A stretch of DNA of 64,000 nt. It comes from Calditrichota bacterium (GTDB taxonomy: Bacteria; CLD3). The stretch lies in contig QQUF01000008.1 in the NCBI GenBank assembly GCA_008501735.1, positions 1 to 64,000 of the forward strand, written 5' to 3'. The translations under genes were made by a program, and so were the position numbers. Below, in pieces: positions 1 through 8,800 of the stretch (within the stretch, counting starts at the first letter, position 1; the number at the start of each line of letters is the position of its first letter). The notes beneath the pieces were generated by a model, which did not search any database, had not been told where the DNA came from, and saw only the letters and a program-made list of their open reading frames with translations.

Positions 1-77
1 CCGAACAGAGTAGTTAAGACCACTAGCGCCTATGGTACTGCCTTATAATGAGGTGGGAGAGTCGGTCATCGCCAGCT
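1..77 (+). rRNA. rrf: 5S ribosomal RNA, 3' part (truncated by window edge)
   Basis: The first ~77 bases match the 3' two-thirds of a bacterial 5S rRNA: the CCGAACAGAG...GTTAAG loop B/C region, the GCGCCTATGGTACTGC segment, GGTGGGAGAGTCGGTC and the terminal GCCAGC. The 5' part lies outside the window, so this is the end of an rRNA operon. The exact 3' end is an estimate. Confidence 0.92.
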
Positions 78-90
78 TTTAGTTTCTTAA

Positions 91-125
91 AAGCCTCTTT
101 GGAGTAATTCAAAGAGGCTTTCTTT
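91..125. terminator. Bidirectional intrinsic terminator between 5S rRNA and the ferredoxin gene
   Basis: An 11-bp stem (AAGCCTCTTTG at 91-101 with CAAAGAGGCTT at 110-120) around an 8-nt loop is followed by a T-rich run. It ends the rRNA operon on the + strand. Its complement, preceded by A-rich sequence, lies just beyond the stop of the convergent gene at 128, so it probably serves both. Confidence 0.85.
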
Positions 126-127
126 GT

Positions 128-1039
128 TTATGGATTTGATTCTGTTTCTAATTGTTTTGATTTACATTCACCTTTGTAAGACCTACCTTTATTGTTCCAA
201 CCAAATCGTAGTGGAATTGTTTCTTTATTTCTTACCTTTGCTTGAATATGACAAACATCAACACAGTCACCACAGTTTAGACAGTAATCGTGACCGAGCA
301 TTTCTTGGACGGCATTTTCATCGGTATTTTTAACTTTTAAATCTAGTGTTCTTGGATTTAAATCTACAGGGCAAATTAATTCGCATGCTGTACAACCTGT
401 ACAGGTTTCATCAGGGTCATTGTAATAAACAGTAAATCCTTGATCTTTGGATACTACTGAATAATAAATTCCAATAGGGCAAGCAACCTTACAGAAAGTA
501 AATCGCCATTTTTTCCCATGAAGGTAAAGAATCATTAATATAGTTGCAAAAATACCAAAAAAGATTCCTAATTCTTTCGGAGTACCATCAATTAAAATTC
601 TCCAGTCTGTCCACCAAAACATAATGCTTATTGCAAATGTTGCTGAGAATGCTCCTCCTGAAATTAGATGAAAAATATACCAAAATTTATCTTTCTGTGA
701 AATATCAACTTTTTCCCCTAATCTTCCTAAAAATCCAACAGGACAACCCCACCCACAAAACATTCTTCTTAAGAAAAAGTTAGTTGCAAAAGTAAAAAGA
801 TAAAGGCTTAAGATAGTGCCAATAACTCCTGCTAATCCATAAACTACAGTTGTTTCTCTCATTAGGAAATAATGATTCCCTCTCCATAAATCTACTCGTG
901 CAAATTTTAATAGTGGAATTGCTAACAAAATTAAATTTGAAATTGTAATGGCAAAAATTCTTAAATATTTGAATCCATCTCTTTTATTCCAAAGCTTATC
1001 AAGCATTTTTTCCCGTTTCTGAATCTTCTTAGTTTGCAT
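128..1039 (-). CDS. Membrane polyferredoxin, NapH/CcoG-like 4Fe-4S protein
   Basis: This 303-residue protein has about four or five hydrophobic segments and two classical 4Fe-4S ferredoxin motifs near the C-terminus (Cys 213/216/219/223 and 253/256/259/263). It also has two CxxxCP motifs at the membrane face (Cys 95/99 and 183/187), as in NapH and CcoG/RdxA membrane ferredoxins. CcoG is usually about 470 residues with a C-terminal FixG domain that is absent here, so the shape is NapH-like. The gene is divergent from a cbb3 oxidase operon 300 bp away, which suggests a role in electron transfer or copper handling for oxidase assembly; that role is inference. A Met at residue 12 is an alternative start. 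Confidence 0.8.
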   Translation of the reverse strand: MQTKKIQKREKMLDKLWNKRDGFKYLRIFAITISNLILLAIPLLKFARVDLWRGNHYFLMRETTVVYGLAGVIGTILSLYLFTFATNFFLRRMFCGWGCPVGFLGRLGEKVDISQKDKFWYIFHLISGGAFSATFAISIMFWWTDWRILIDGTPKELGIFFGIFATILMILYLHGKKWRFTFCKVACPIGIYYSVVSKDQGFTVYYNDPDETCTGCTACELICPVDLNPRTLDLKVKNTDENAVQEMLGHDYCLNCGDCVDVCHIQAKVRNKETIPLRFGWNNKGRSYKGECKSKQLETESNP

Positions 1040-1344
1040 TTCTAATCTTTCAATTTTAAAAGGGTTTTGGTTCGAGACTCTTATTTTTAAGAGTTTATGT
1101 TTTGTTCGTTTACCCTCGTTAATGAATCCTGAAAAAAAGATATTTTAAGCAGAAAAACCTTTTTTGAAAAGTAATTTGCATTAAAACACTTAAAAAAGAA
1201 CTTCAACTTACTTAGTAATCTACTTAATAGTTATTTACTAAGAAATTTTCGTACCAATTCTGTTTCTCTTGAGTCTTCGGTATGCTTTTTGTAATTCAAA
1301 ATCGAATCGAAATTCCATACTAAAACTAATTCGGAGTTACTCAA
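1040..1344. promoter_or_regulatory. Divergent intergenic region with an inverted repeat
   Basis: This 305-bp AT-rich gap separates the polyferredoxin gene from the divergent cbb3 operon and must hold both promoters. The clearest structure is an inverted repeat, CTTAGTAA (1211-1218) and TTACTAAG (1235-1242), with a 16-nt spacer. It could be an operator or a weak hairpin. I see no convincing -35/-10 pair and no coding region. Confidence 0.4.
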
Positions 1345-2250
1345 ATGAAAAACTCAAATAGGTTTATCCTATTGATGTTTGTCCTGCCTTTTGTGATGCT
1401 CAGTTGTAATGAGTACACAGAAGATATTGATTTAAAAATGTTAGCATCTGTCGATGTTACCGAAGAACAACTAATTGATGGGAGAGAAGCCTATCAAACT
1501 TACTGTATTGGTTGTCACGGTGAAAATGGAGATGGCAAAGGTCCCGCTTCGAAATTTTTCGTAATTCAGCCGAGAGATTTCACATCAGGTGTTTATAAAT
1601 TTGCTTCTGTAGCTGCGGGGGAAGTTCCACACGACGTTGATATTTACAATGCGATTGACAGAGGTTTAGCAAGATCGTCAATGCCTTCGTGGAAATTTCT
1701 TTCAGCAAATACAAAAAATGCTCTTGTTGCATATTTGAAAACATTTTCTCCTGATACATTTTCAGAGCCACCAGGAGCAAGACTTTCAATTCCGCAAAAT
1801 CCATTTGCTGGTGATGAAGAAGCAGAATTAGAAGCTGTGGAGCAAGGAAAAGCAGTTTATCACGGTTTTACTGCTTGTTACAGTTGCCACCCAAGTTATG
1901 CTTCACCTGATGAGATTAATTCTTACAGAGAAGACATTGGGCAACCAGCACGAAAATATAATATTGATTTATACGAAGAAAAATATTCTGAAACAGTTTG
2001 GGGAGACACAATTGTTGCTCCTGATTTCTTAAAAAGAAAATTAAAAAATGGAAATGATTTGCAGACCCTTTTAATGACAATTCAAGCTGGAATTGGCGGA
2101 ACTGCAATGCCATCTTGGGCTGGAATTCTTCCTGACGAGGATCTTTGGGCAATGGCTTATTTTGTTCGTTCTCTTAGTATTCAACAAGGAACTCCTCAAG
2201 GGAAAATTTCTTACAAAGAAAATCAAGAATTAAAAAAGGAGATTGAATAA
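1345..2250 (+). CDS. Diheme cytochrome c lipoprotein of the cbb3 oxidase operon
   Basis: The 301-residue protein starts with a lipoprotein signal (lipobox ending at Cys21) and has two class I cytochrome c domains with CxxCH at residues 54-58 and 178-182. Two MPSW motifs could supply the Met axial ligands. It is the first gene of the cbb3 cluster, and its TAA overlaps the ccoN start by one base. CcoP normally carries two such hemes on a membrane anchor. No such fusion exists here, but a lone CcoP-like anchor lies at the end of the operon, so this lipoprotein probably supplies the CcoP heme function. The family call is firm; the CcoP replacement role is inference. Confidence 0.85.
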   Translation: MKNSNRFILLMFVLPFVMLSCNEYTEDIDLKMLASVDVTEEQLIDGREAYQTYCIGCHGENGDGKGPASKFFVIQPRDFTSGVYKFASVAAGEVPHDVDIYNAIDRGLARSSMPSWKFLSANTKNALVAYLKTFSPDTFSEPPGARLSIPQNPFAGDEEAELEAVEQGKAVYHGFTACYSCHPSYASPDEINSYREDIGQPARKYNIDLYEEKYSETVWGDTIVAPDFLKRKLKNGNDLQTLLMTIQAGIGGTAMPSWAGILPDEDLWAMAYFVRSLSIQQGTPQGKISYKENQELKKEIE

Positions 2251-3638
2251 TGAGCACAATGAGTATGCCTTCTCAAGCAATCCCAAAAGATGATGCAAGA
2301 CCTTTTGTAGAATATGCATTTGTAAAAGGGCATTTTGCTTGGGGATATTTTTGGTTTATGTTCGCAATTATTGGTGGCTTCCTTTACGCTGGACAATTTT
2401 TGCAAGCTTACTTACTACCTGGAATTGAATGGCTTTCACCTGGAAGAGTCCGAATGATTCACACACAAGGTGTTGCTTACGGCTTTATCGCAAATTGTTT
2501 TCTTGGAGCACTTTATTGGGCAGTTCCAAGACTTACAGGGCAAAGAGTTACTCATAAATACTTAGGCTACTTCATTCTTTACGCTTGGAATGCACTCACT
2601 TTAATTTCAGTAGTTGGAATTCTATTTGGTGAAGCTCAAGCTCTTGAATGGGGAGAAAACCCAGTTTGGATTGACCCAGTTGTTCTTGTTGGTTTAGCTT
2701 GTGCAGCTGCACAGTTTACTCCAGCTCTTTGGAAAACTAAAGGAAAACTTCACTACGTTTCAATTTGGTATTTCTCAGGTGCTTTGGCTTGGACAGGACT
2801 TGTTTATTTTATGGGGAATTTTGGTCCAGAATATTGGGCAGTTGGAACTGGTGGAGCAGCTTTAACAGGACTTTATATTCACGACCTTGTTGGACTTTTT
2901 GTAACTCCGATTGGTTGGGGATTGATGTATTATTTCGTTCCAATTTTGATTAACAAACCTATTTGGAGTCATAAACTTTCGTTACTCGGATTCTGGGGGT
3001 TAGCTTTCTTTTACCCACTTCAAGGAATTCACCATTTTCTTTACAGTCCAATTCCGATGTACGCTCAGTACGGTGCAGTTGTAACGACAATTGCAATTGA
3101 AATTGTTGTAACGACTGTTGTAATTAACTTCTTTGCAACTTTGAGAAAAAGGGAAGCATTTATGGTAAACTCTCTTCCTGTAAGATGGTTTTACACTGGA
3201 ATGATTCTTTATTTTATCACTTGTTTACAATGTTCTTTCCAAGTAACTCTAACTTTCCAAAAAATCATTCACTTTACAGATTGGGTTGTTGGACACGCTC
3301 ACCTTGTAATGTTTGGAGTTTTCGGATTCTGGATTATGGGAATGATTGAATACTTGTGGCCAAAAGTTACAAAAGCTGGTGAATGGTACAGCAACCACTT
3401 GAGCCACTGGAGTTATTGGTTAATGGGAATCGGATTAATAATTATGTTCTCAACTCTTACAATTGCTGGTTTAGTTCAAGGTTATTTGTGGAGAGACTTG
3501 GCAGTCTTTGAAGCGTCAATTAGTGCTTCCGTTCCATTTTGGTGGGCGAGATATTTTTCCGGTTTGATGATTTTAATAGGTGCTTTTATCACCGCATTTA
3601 ATATGTACAAAACAGCAGAAATGGGAAGGGCTAAATAA
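2250..3638 (+). CDS. ccoN: cbb3-type cytochrome c oxidase catalytic subunit I
   Basis: This 462-residue, roughly 12-helix membrane protein is the heme-copper oxidase catalytic subunit that reduces O2 to water in the inner membrane. Visible ligands are His71 in the RMIHTQG motif (low-spin heme), His211, His261 and His262 (CuB) and His349/His351 in WVVGHAH (hemes). YYFVP and the GIHH motif are typical of the C family (cbb3). It is translationally coupled to its neighbours: the start overlaps the upstream stop by one base and its own last base is the first of ccoO. Confidence 0.95.
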   Translation: MSTMSMPSQAIPKDDARPFVEYAFVKGHFAWGYFWFMFAIIGGFLYAGQFLQAYLLPGIEWLSPGRVRMIHTQGVAYGFIANCFLGALYWAVPRLTGQRVTHKYLGYFILYAWNALTLISVVGILFGEAQALEWGENPVWIDPVVLVGLACAAAQFTPALWKTKGKLHYVSIWYFSGALAWTGLVYFMGNFGPEYWAVGTGGAALTGLYIHDLVGLFVTPIGWGLMYYFVPILINKPIWSHKLSLLGFWGLAFFYPLQGIHHFLYSPIPMYAQYGAVVTTIAIEIVVTTVVINFFATLRKREAFMVNSLPVRWFYTGMILYFITCLQCSFQVTLTFQKIIHFTDWVVGHAHLVMFGVFGFWIMGMIEYLWPKVTKAGEWYSNHLSHWSYWLMGIGLIIMFSTLTIAGLVQGYLWRDLAVFEASISASVPFWWARYFSGLMILIGAFITAFNMYKTAEMGRAK

Positions 3639-4342
3639 TGTTTGAAAATGCAAAAACCGCTTTTCTTTTTGGCGGAATTTTTATGTTTGTCGTCGCTTAT
3701 CTTTGGGAAGGTTACTTACCGCTTTCTCACTTAAATGAGATGAAAGTTGAAACAATGGAAGAACTCACAGCTGACGTACTTCCTGAGTTTGAAGAACTTG
3801 CAGAAGTTTACCCAAAAGAGTTCAAAGAATATTACGGCGAACCAACTTCTGAAGCAATGGCAGAAGCCTTAATTCTTGGTAAAAAAGTTTACACACAAGA
3901 AGCTTGTTGGCATTGTCACTCTCAGTTTATCAGACCTGTTTCTAACGAAGCAACTCGCTATGGACCTGTTTCTTTAGCAAAAGAGTACTCAAACGAAATG
4001 AATTATCCGCATCTTTTTGGAACAAGAAGAGTCGGACCAGATTTGATTCGTGAAAATGGAAAACACAGTAATGACTGGCACGTTGCACATTTTTACAATC
4101 CACAAATGGTTGTTCCAGTTTCTGTAATGCCAGCTTACGTTTGGCTTTACGACGAAACTGTTGATCCGCCAGTTCCGAATAAAAAAGGAATGGCGATTAT
4201 CACTTACGTTCAGTGGCTTGGAAGTTGGCTTAATAAAGACGGCAATAAACTTAACAATACAGGAAAAGCTCCTTTGGCTGACGAAATAGAAACTGAAACT
4301 GATAAAAAATTGGCAGAATTGCAGAATGGAGATTCAAAATGA
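3638..4342 (+). CDS. ccoO: cbb3-type cytochrome c oxidase monoheme subunit
   Basis: The 234-residue protein has an N-terminal membrane helix (about residues 8-25) and one heme c site, CWHCH at residues 90-94, followed by the SQFIRP motif diagnostic of CcoO. GTRRVGPDL and a later VMPAY (Met ligand) also match. It relays electrons to CcoN. It is slightly diverged from typical CcoO, with an acidic insert between the anchor and the heme domain. The start overlaps ccoN by one base and the stop overlaps the next gene by four. Confidence 0.93.
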   Translation: MFENAKTAFLFGGIFMFVVAYLWEGYLPLSHLNEMKVETMEELTADVLPEFEELAEVYPKEFKEYYGEPTSEAMAEALILGKKVYTQEACWHCHSQFIRPVSNEATRYGPVSLAKEYSNEMNYPHLFGTRRVGPDLIRENGKHSNDWHVAHFYNPQMVVPVSVMPAYVWLYDETVDPPVPNKKGMAIITYVQWLGSWLNKDGNKLNNTGKAPLADEIETETDKKLAELQNGDSK

Positions 4343-4656
4343 AGTTTTTAAGTTCAATCAATTTTAACAAAGCAATGCTTTGGACATCTGTTGTAATCAT
4401 TGGTGTTCTTCTTGCAGGAATGGGTTTTGTCTTCAAACTAATTGAGTTTTCAAGGACAATCTCTGACCCAACTGTCGGAAACTTCGCATTAATGCCTGTA
4501 ACTGTTTACTTAGCTTGTGCATTAGGGTTTGCATTTTTACTCGTTTGGAACTTCCTTAAAGGTGGTTTCAGAAACATTGAAGAGCAAAAATTTGATATTT
4601 TTGAACTCGACAAACAAATTACAGACCTTGACAAAAACTACTATAAAAAACACTAA
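4339..4656 (+). CDS. Small two-helix membrane protein of the cbb3 operon
   Basis: This 105-residue protein has two predicted transmembrane helices (about residues 14-34 and 51-72) and a charged C-terminal tail. I do not recognise the family. It starts inside the last codons of ccoO (ATGA overlap) and is followed 11 bp later by the CcoP-like anchor, so it is surely co-translated with the oxidase. Its position matches CcoQ, but CcoQ is normally a single-helix peptide, so an assembly or accessory subunit is the safest reading. Confidence 0.7.
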   Translation: MKFLSSINFNKAMLWTSVVIIGVLLAGMGFVFKLIEFSRTISDPTVGNFALMPVTVYLACALGFAFLLVWNFLKGGFRNIEEQKFDIFELDKQITDLDKNYYKKH

Positions 4657-4667
4657 GGAGACAAAAG

Positions 4668-4883
4668 ATGAGTGATTTACACGGTGCAAATGTTGAGTCT
4701 CGCCAAGAGCCCGAAAACGAAATTGTAAGTTTTGATTACGGTGACGGAGGACTTCCTTGGTGGGTAATGTTTTATTGGATTGCTTTTATTGTATTTTTTA
4801 TTTCCTATATGCTTCTTTGGTATTTTCCCGACTTAGACCGTTGGGTTGAAAATACTTTGAGAATGTGTGGCTTTCCAGCCTAA
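4668..4883 (+). CDS. CcoP N-terminal membrane anchor without heme domains
   Basis: The 71-residue protein has one transmembrane helix (about residues 33-53) preceded by an acidic segment and GDGGLPWW, then YWIAF...WYFP. This closely resembles the N-terminal anchor of CcoP (DGIxExDNPLPxWW...YP), but the protein stops where the two cytochrome domains would begin. There is no CxxCH. A ribosome-binding site (AAGGAGA) lies 8 bases upstream and a terminator follows. Together with the diheme lipoprotein that opens the operon, it suggests a CcoP subunit split into two genes. A frameshift is unlikely because the gene ends cleanly and no heme-domain sequence follows. Confidence 0.75.
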   Translation: MSDLHGANVESRQEPENEIVSFDYGDGGLPWWVMFYWIAFIVFFISYMLLWYFPDLDRWVENTLRMCGFPA

Positions 4884-4916
4884 CAACTTTAGTTAGCATT
4901 TTTCCTTTCTTTTTTT

Positions 4917-4959
4917 CAAAGGCACAAGAGTTTTATTACTTTTGTGCCTTTGTTTTTTT
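4917..4959 (+). terminator. Intrinsic terminator of the cbb3 operon
   Basis: CAAAGGCACAA (4917-4927) pairs with TTGTGCCTTTG (4942-4952) to give an 11-bp stem, followed by a run of seven T. Confidence 0.88.
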
Positions 4960-5045
4960 ACAAAATATTTTGTTGTGTGAAGCAAAGGAATTCTACTAAC
5001 TTCCAATCTTATTTTGACTTTCGATAAAAATTTTTAGGAAATAAA

Positions 5046-6476
5046 ATGGATTACGAACCAATAATCGGACTTGAAGTTCACATTCAACTTAAAACAAAAA
5101 CCAAAGCCTTTTGTGGCTGTTCGACAACTTACGGCTCAGAAGAAAATACACAAACTTGTCCAGTTTGTCTTGGAATGCTAGGAGCTTTACCTGTTTTAAA
5201 TGAAGAAGTTGTAAATTTTGCAATTAAACTTGGACTTGCAACAGAGTCGGAAATCGCATCAAAATCCATTTTTTCAAGAAAAAATTATTTTTATCCCGAC
5301 CTTACAAAAGGCTACCAAATTTCTCAGTACGACAAACCAATTCTCGAAAACGGCAAACTTGAAATTGAAACTGAAAACGGCTCAAAGAAAATCGGAATCA
5401 CAAGAATTCACATTGAAGAAGACACTGGAAAGTCAAACCACTCGGAAACTTTTGTAAACTCAACGGGCTTAGATTTTAACCGTTGCGGAACTGCATTGTT
5501 AGAAATGGTTTCAGAGCCTGAAATTAGTAACTCCAAAGAGGCTTCGGCTTACATTGCAGCTTTGAGACAGCTTGTTCGTTACTTGGGAATTTGCGACGGA
5601 AACCTTGAAGAAGGAAGTATGCGTTGTGATGCAAATATTTCCGTTCGACCTGTTGGGCAAGAGAAATTCGGAACAAAAGTTGAAGTAAAAAATATGAATT
5701 CGCTTCGTAACGTTGAGAAGGCAATTGACTATGAAATCAAACGGCAAATTCAAGACATTAAAAATGGTAAAGAAATTCAGCAAGTTACTTGCCTTTGGAA
5801 TGCAGAAAAAGGAATCACAATTCCAATGCGTTCTAAGGAAGATTCTGATGATTACCGCTACTTTCCAGAACCAGACTTAGTTCCGCTTTTGGTTAATGAA
5901 AATTGGATTAACGAAGTTGAAAGAACTTTGCCTGAACTTCCAAGTGCTAAGAGAAATCGTTTCCAAAAAGATTTTAAACTTTCCGCTTACGACTCTGGGG
6001 TTTTGTCAGCGAGTAAAGAAATTGCCGACTACTTTGAGGAAACTCTAAAATTTTCAAAAGACCCAAAACAAACTGCAAATCTTGTGATGGGTGAAGTGAT
6101 GAGAATTTTGAAAGAAACAAAGTTAGAAGTAAACGAAATCAAAGTTACACCTGAAAAACTCGGTGAAATCCTTACACTCCTTAAAGGTAAAAAAATTAAT
6201 CAACAAGCCGCTAAAACCATTTTTGACGAAGTTGCTGAAACTGGCGAAAAGCCTGAAAAAGTAATGAAAGCAAAAGGACTCGAACAAGTCTTAGATTCAA
6301 ACGAAATGGAAACTTGGCTCGAAGAGGTTATCGCCGAAAACCCTAATGAAGTTGAAAGATTTAAAAATGGTGAAAGGCAACTTCAAGGATTTTTTATGGG
6401 GCAAATTATGAAAAAATCTCGTGGCAAAGCAAATCCTGGAATGGTTGCAAAACTTTTAAATCAAAAGTTAAATTAA
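5046..6476 (+). CDS. gatB: Aspartyl/glutamyl-tRNA amidotransferase subunit B
   Basis: The 476-residue product has the usual GatB length and landmarks: IGLEVHIQL at the N-terminus, the zinc-site region with CPVCLGMLGALPVLN, YPDLTKGYQISQYD, and the GatB/YqeY domain at the C-terminus ending in MKKSRGKANP. With GatA and GatC it converts misacylated Glu-tRNA(Gln) and Asp-tRNA(Asn) to Gln- and Asn-tRNA in the cytoplasm. gatA and gatC are not nearby. The start ATG follows a TAGGAAATAAA ribosome-binding site. Confidence 0.97.
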   Translation: MDYEPIIGLEVHIQLKTKTKAFCGCSTTYGSEENTQTCPVCLGMLGALPVLNEEVVNFAIKLGLATESEIASKSIFSRKNYFYPDLTKGYQISQYDKPILENGKLEIETENGSKKIGITRIHIEEDTGKSNHSETFVNSTGLDFNRCGTALLEMVSEPEISNSKEASAYIAALRQLVRYLGICDGNLEEGSMRCDANISVRPVGQEKFGTKVEVKNMNSLRNVEKAIDYEIKRQIQDIKNGKEIQQVTCLWNAEKGITIPMRSKEDSDDYRYFPEPDLVPLLVNENWINEVERTLPELPSAKRNRFQKDFKLSAYDSGVLSASKEIADYFEETLKFSKDPKQTANLVMGEVMRILKETKLEVNEIKVTPEKLGEILTLLKGKKINQQAAKTIFDEVAETGEKPEKVMKAKGLEQVLDSNEMETWLEEVIAENPNEVERFKNGERQLQGFFMGQIMKKSRGKANPGMVAKLLNQKLN

Positions 6477-6537
6477 TTCTTGTTTTTTGGAAAATTATTC
6501 TCGTTATTCGATAAATATTTTTCTTTTAAAGGTAAAA

Positions 6538-6813
6538 ATGATTAGAGCTAATTTAGATTTACAACTTGTCAAAAATAAAATTTCTTTAACTGAACTTTCT
6601 CGAAGAGTTGGAGTTACAATTGCAAACCTTTCTGTCCTTAAACAAGGCAAAAGTAGAGCAATTCGTTTTACAACTTTGAATGCTTTATGTCGTGAGTTGA
6701 ATTGTCAACCCGGAGATATTTTAGAGTTTGAAGAAGATGTAGAAGTTTTGGAGGAAAAATCCACAAAAGAAGAAACAAAAGAAAACGATGCTTTAGGAAA
6801 TTGGAGAGCTTAG
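6538..6813 (+). CDS. XRE-family small DNA-binding regulator
   Basis: From the ATG at 6538 (preceded by AAAGGTAAAA) this encodes 91 residues with a Cro/C1-type helix-turn-helix. The open frame extends to a TTG at 6487, but the domain starts at the ATG. The core (NKISLTELSRRVGVTIANLS...LNALCRELN..PGDIL, shortened here) is typical of the YozG/HTH_26 subgroup, single-domain regulators often about 70 residues long. The Glu/Lys-rich tail of about 25 residues is extra. The target is unknown. It lies 60 bp after gatB and converges on the ABC exporter gene. Confidence 0.85.
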   Translation: MIRANLDLQLVKNKISLTELSRRVGVTIANLSVLKQGKSRAIRFTTLNALCRELNCQPGDILEFEEDVEVLEEKSTKEETKENDALGNWRA

Positions 6814-6855
6814 TTTTTTCTTCAAATGTTTTGAAAACAAGACTCAAAGTTGTCT

Positions 6856-8643
6856 CTATTTTGTTGGTAAATCTCCTGATTGAATGTGCCACAAGTCAGA
6901 GTAAACTCCATTCAGCTCTAACAGGTCATCGTGGTGTCCTTCTTCAGTGATCTTTCCATCTTTTAGAACTAAAATTTTATCGGCGTGTCGAATCGTTGAA
7001 AGTCTGTGAGCAATTACCAAAGCTGTTTTTCCAGCTGTGAATTTCATTAGATTTTCTTGAATTTCTCGTTCTGTTTCGGTGTCAACTGAGCTTGTTGCTT
7101 CGTCGAAAACCATAATCGGAGCATCTTTCAAAATTGCTCTTGCAATGCTCAAACGCTGTCTTTGTCCACCTGAAAGTTTGATTCCTCTTTCTCCGACAAT
7201 TGTTTCGTAACCTTCTTGCAAAGTTTCTACAAAACTGTGAAGTTGTGCCATTTTTGAGGCTTCAATGATTTCTTCAAGAGAAATATTTTCCATTCCGTAA
7301 GCGATATTTTCAGCGATTGTTCCGTGAAAAAGGTAAACGTCTTGACTGACAAGTGCGATGTTTTTTCTTAGGTCATTCAGTTTTAGCTCCCTTGTGTCAA
7401 TTCCGTCAATTTTTACTGCACCTTCTGTTACGTCGTAAAGTCTTAGTAAAAGTTTAATCAACGTTGATTTTCCTGCTCCTGTTGCTCCTGCAAAACCAAC
7501 AGTTTCTCCAGAATTAATTTTGAAATCCAAACCTTTCAAAACGTTTTCTCCTTGAGTGTACTTGAAGAAAACATTGTCAAACTCAATTTCTCCACTAACT
7601 TTAGCCAAAGATTTTGAATCCGATGAATCTTGAATTTTACTTTCCGTGTTCAAAAGTCCGAAGGTCCTTTTAGCACTTGCTCTCGCTCTTTCAAGTTCGT
7701 CCAAAATCCCACCAAGTCTTGTTAGGGGCCAAAGTAAGCGTTGAATCATCATCGAAAAAAGTACAAGTTCGCCAACAGTAAGGATTCCGTTTTCTTGTAA
7801 AACCCAGTAACTTCCAACGAGTAAAACTCCACCAAAACCTAATGAAACGCCCATTCTTATTAGAGGAACATAAACTGAACTTAAAATTATTGCATTGTAA
7901 TTTGAGTCTTTGTACTCTTTTGAAGCCTCTTCAACTCTTTTGGTTTCAAATTTTTCTGCGGTAAAACTTTTGATTACTAAAATCCCAGCAATGTTGTTTT
8001 CGAGTCTGCTGTTCAAAGCTCCAACGGCTTGGCGAACTCTTTGGTAGCGAGGTGAAATTTTCTTTTGGTAAAAAAGACTTCCCCACAAAATTATCGGAAT
8101 CGGAATTATTCCAATTAAAGCTAATTCCCAAGAGGTTGTAAAAAGCACAAAACCTGCAAAAAGAAAAAGGACAGCAAGTTGTAGGATTTCATTAAAACTT
8201 GTGTTCAAAAATCGCTCAAGTTGATTTACGTCATCGTTGAGCATTGCCATTGTTTCGCCCATTCGATGATTTTCGAAGAACTCAACTTCTCTCGCTTGAA
8301 TGTGGTTGTAAGCGTCCATTCTCAGAGAATGTTGAACTTTTTGAGCTAAATTCATAAAACCGTACTGGTACATCCATTCAAAAATACTTTCAAAAGCAAA
8401 AATCCCAACTCCAAGCAAAGCCAAAAAAACTGCAATTGGAAAAGGCTCCAAACTGTCGAAAAAATACGAAATCCAACTTGGTGGCTCGCGACGAACTGTG
8501 TCAATAACCCAAGCAACAAGTAAAGGTGGCATTAAATCTAAAACTTTGTTTACAAAACTTGAAGCACACGAGAAATTAAAGAGACCTTTGAAAGGCTTTA
8601 AGTAAGCAAAAAGTTGCGAGATTGGGCTTTGTTCTTTTGGCAT
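6856..8643 (-). CDS. ABC exporter, MsbA/multidrug type (fused TMD-NBD)
   Basis: The half-transporter has an N-terminal six-helix type 1 exporter domain and a C-terminal ATPase with Walker A GATGAGKST, signature LSGGQRQR, Walker B IMVFDEATSS and the H-loop AHRLS. It should work as a homodimer in the inner membrane, exporting lipids or drugs; the substrate cannot be told from sequence. I place the start at 8643 (595 residues), just after AGAAGAAATAAAA, rather than at the open-frame start at 8691, because 595 fits the family and the ribosome-binding site. Confidence 0.93.
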   Translation of the reverse strand: MPKEQSPISQLFAYLKPFKGLFNFSCASSFVNKVLDLMPPLLVAWVIDTVRREPPSWISYFFDSLEPFPIAVFLALLGVGIFAFESIFEWMYQYGFMNLAQKVQHSLRMDAYNHIQAREVEFFENHRMGETMAMLNDDVNQLERFLNTSFNEILQLAVLFLFAGFVLFTTSWELALIGIIPIPIILWGSLFYQKKISPRYQRVRQAVGALNSRLENNIAGILVIKSFTAEKFETKRVEEASKEYKDSNYNAIILSSVYVPLIRMGVSLGFGGVLLVGSYWVLQENGILTVGELVLFSMMIQRLLWPLTRLGGILDELERARASAKRTFGLLNTESKIQDSSDSKSLAKVSGEIEFDNVFFKYTQGENVLKGLDFKINSGETVGFAGATGAGKSTLIKLLLRLYDVTEGAVKIDGIDTRELKLNDLRKNIALVSQDVYLFHGTIAENIAYGMENISLEEIIEASKMAQLHSFVETLQEGYETIVGERGIKLSGGQRQRLSIARAILKDAPIMVFDEATSSVDTETEREIQENLMKFTAGKTALVIAHRLSTIRHADKILVLKDGKITEEGHHDDLLELNGVYSDLWHIQSGDLPTK

Positions 8644-8800
8644 TTTTATTTCTTCTTTTAGTTGTTTTACAAGGGGTTGAAGATAACACAAAGGTCAAAA
8701 TCTTTTAAAAATTTTTATTTGCCACGAAAAGTAAGTTGAACTTCATTCCTAAGAATAAATTTCTTAAATTGCAACTTACTTTTAAAACAGGAAAATTCTT

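Noticed and set aside
6538-6813. XRE regulator as an antitoxin
   Set aside because: No toxin-like partner is adjacent; gatB and an ABC exporter flank it.
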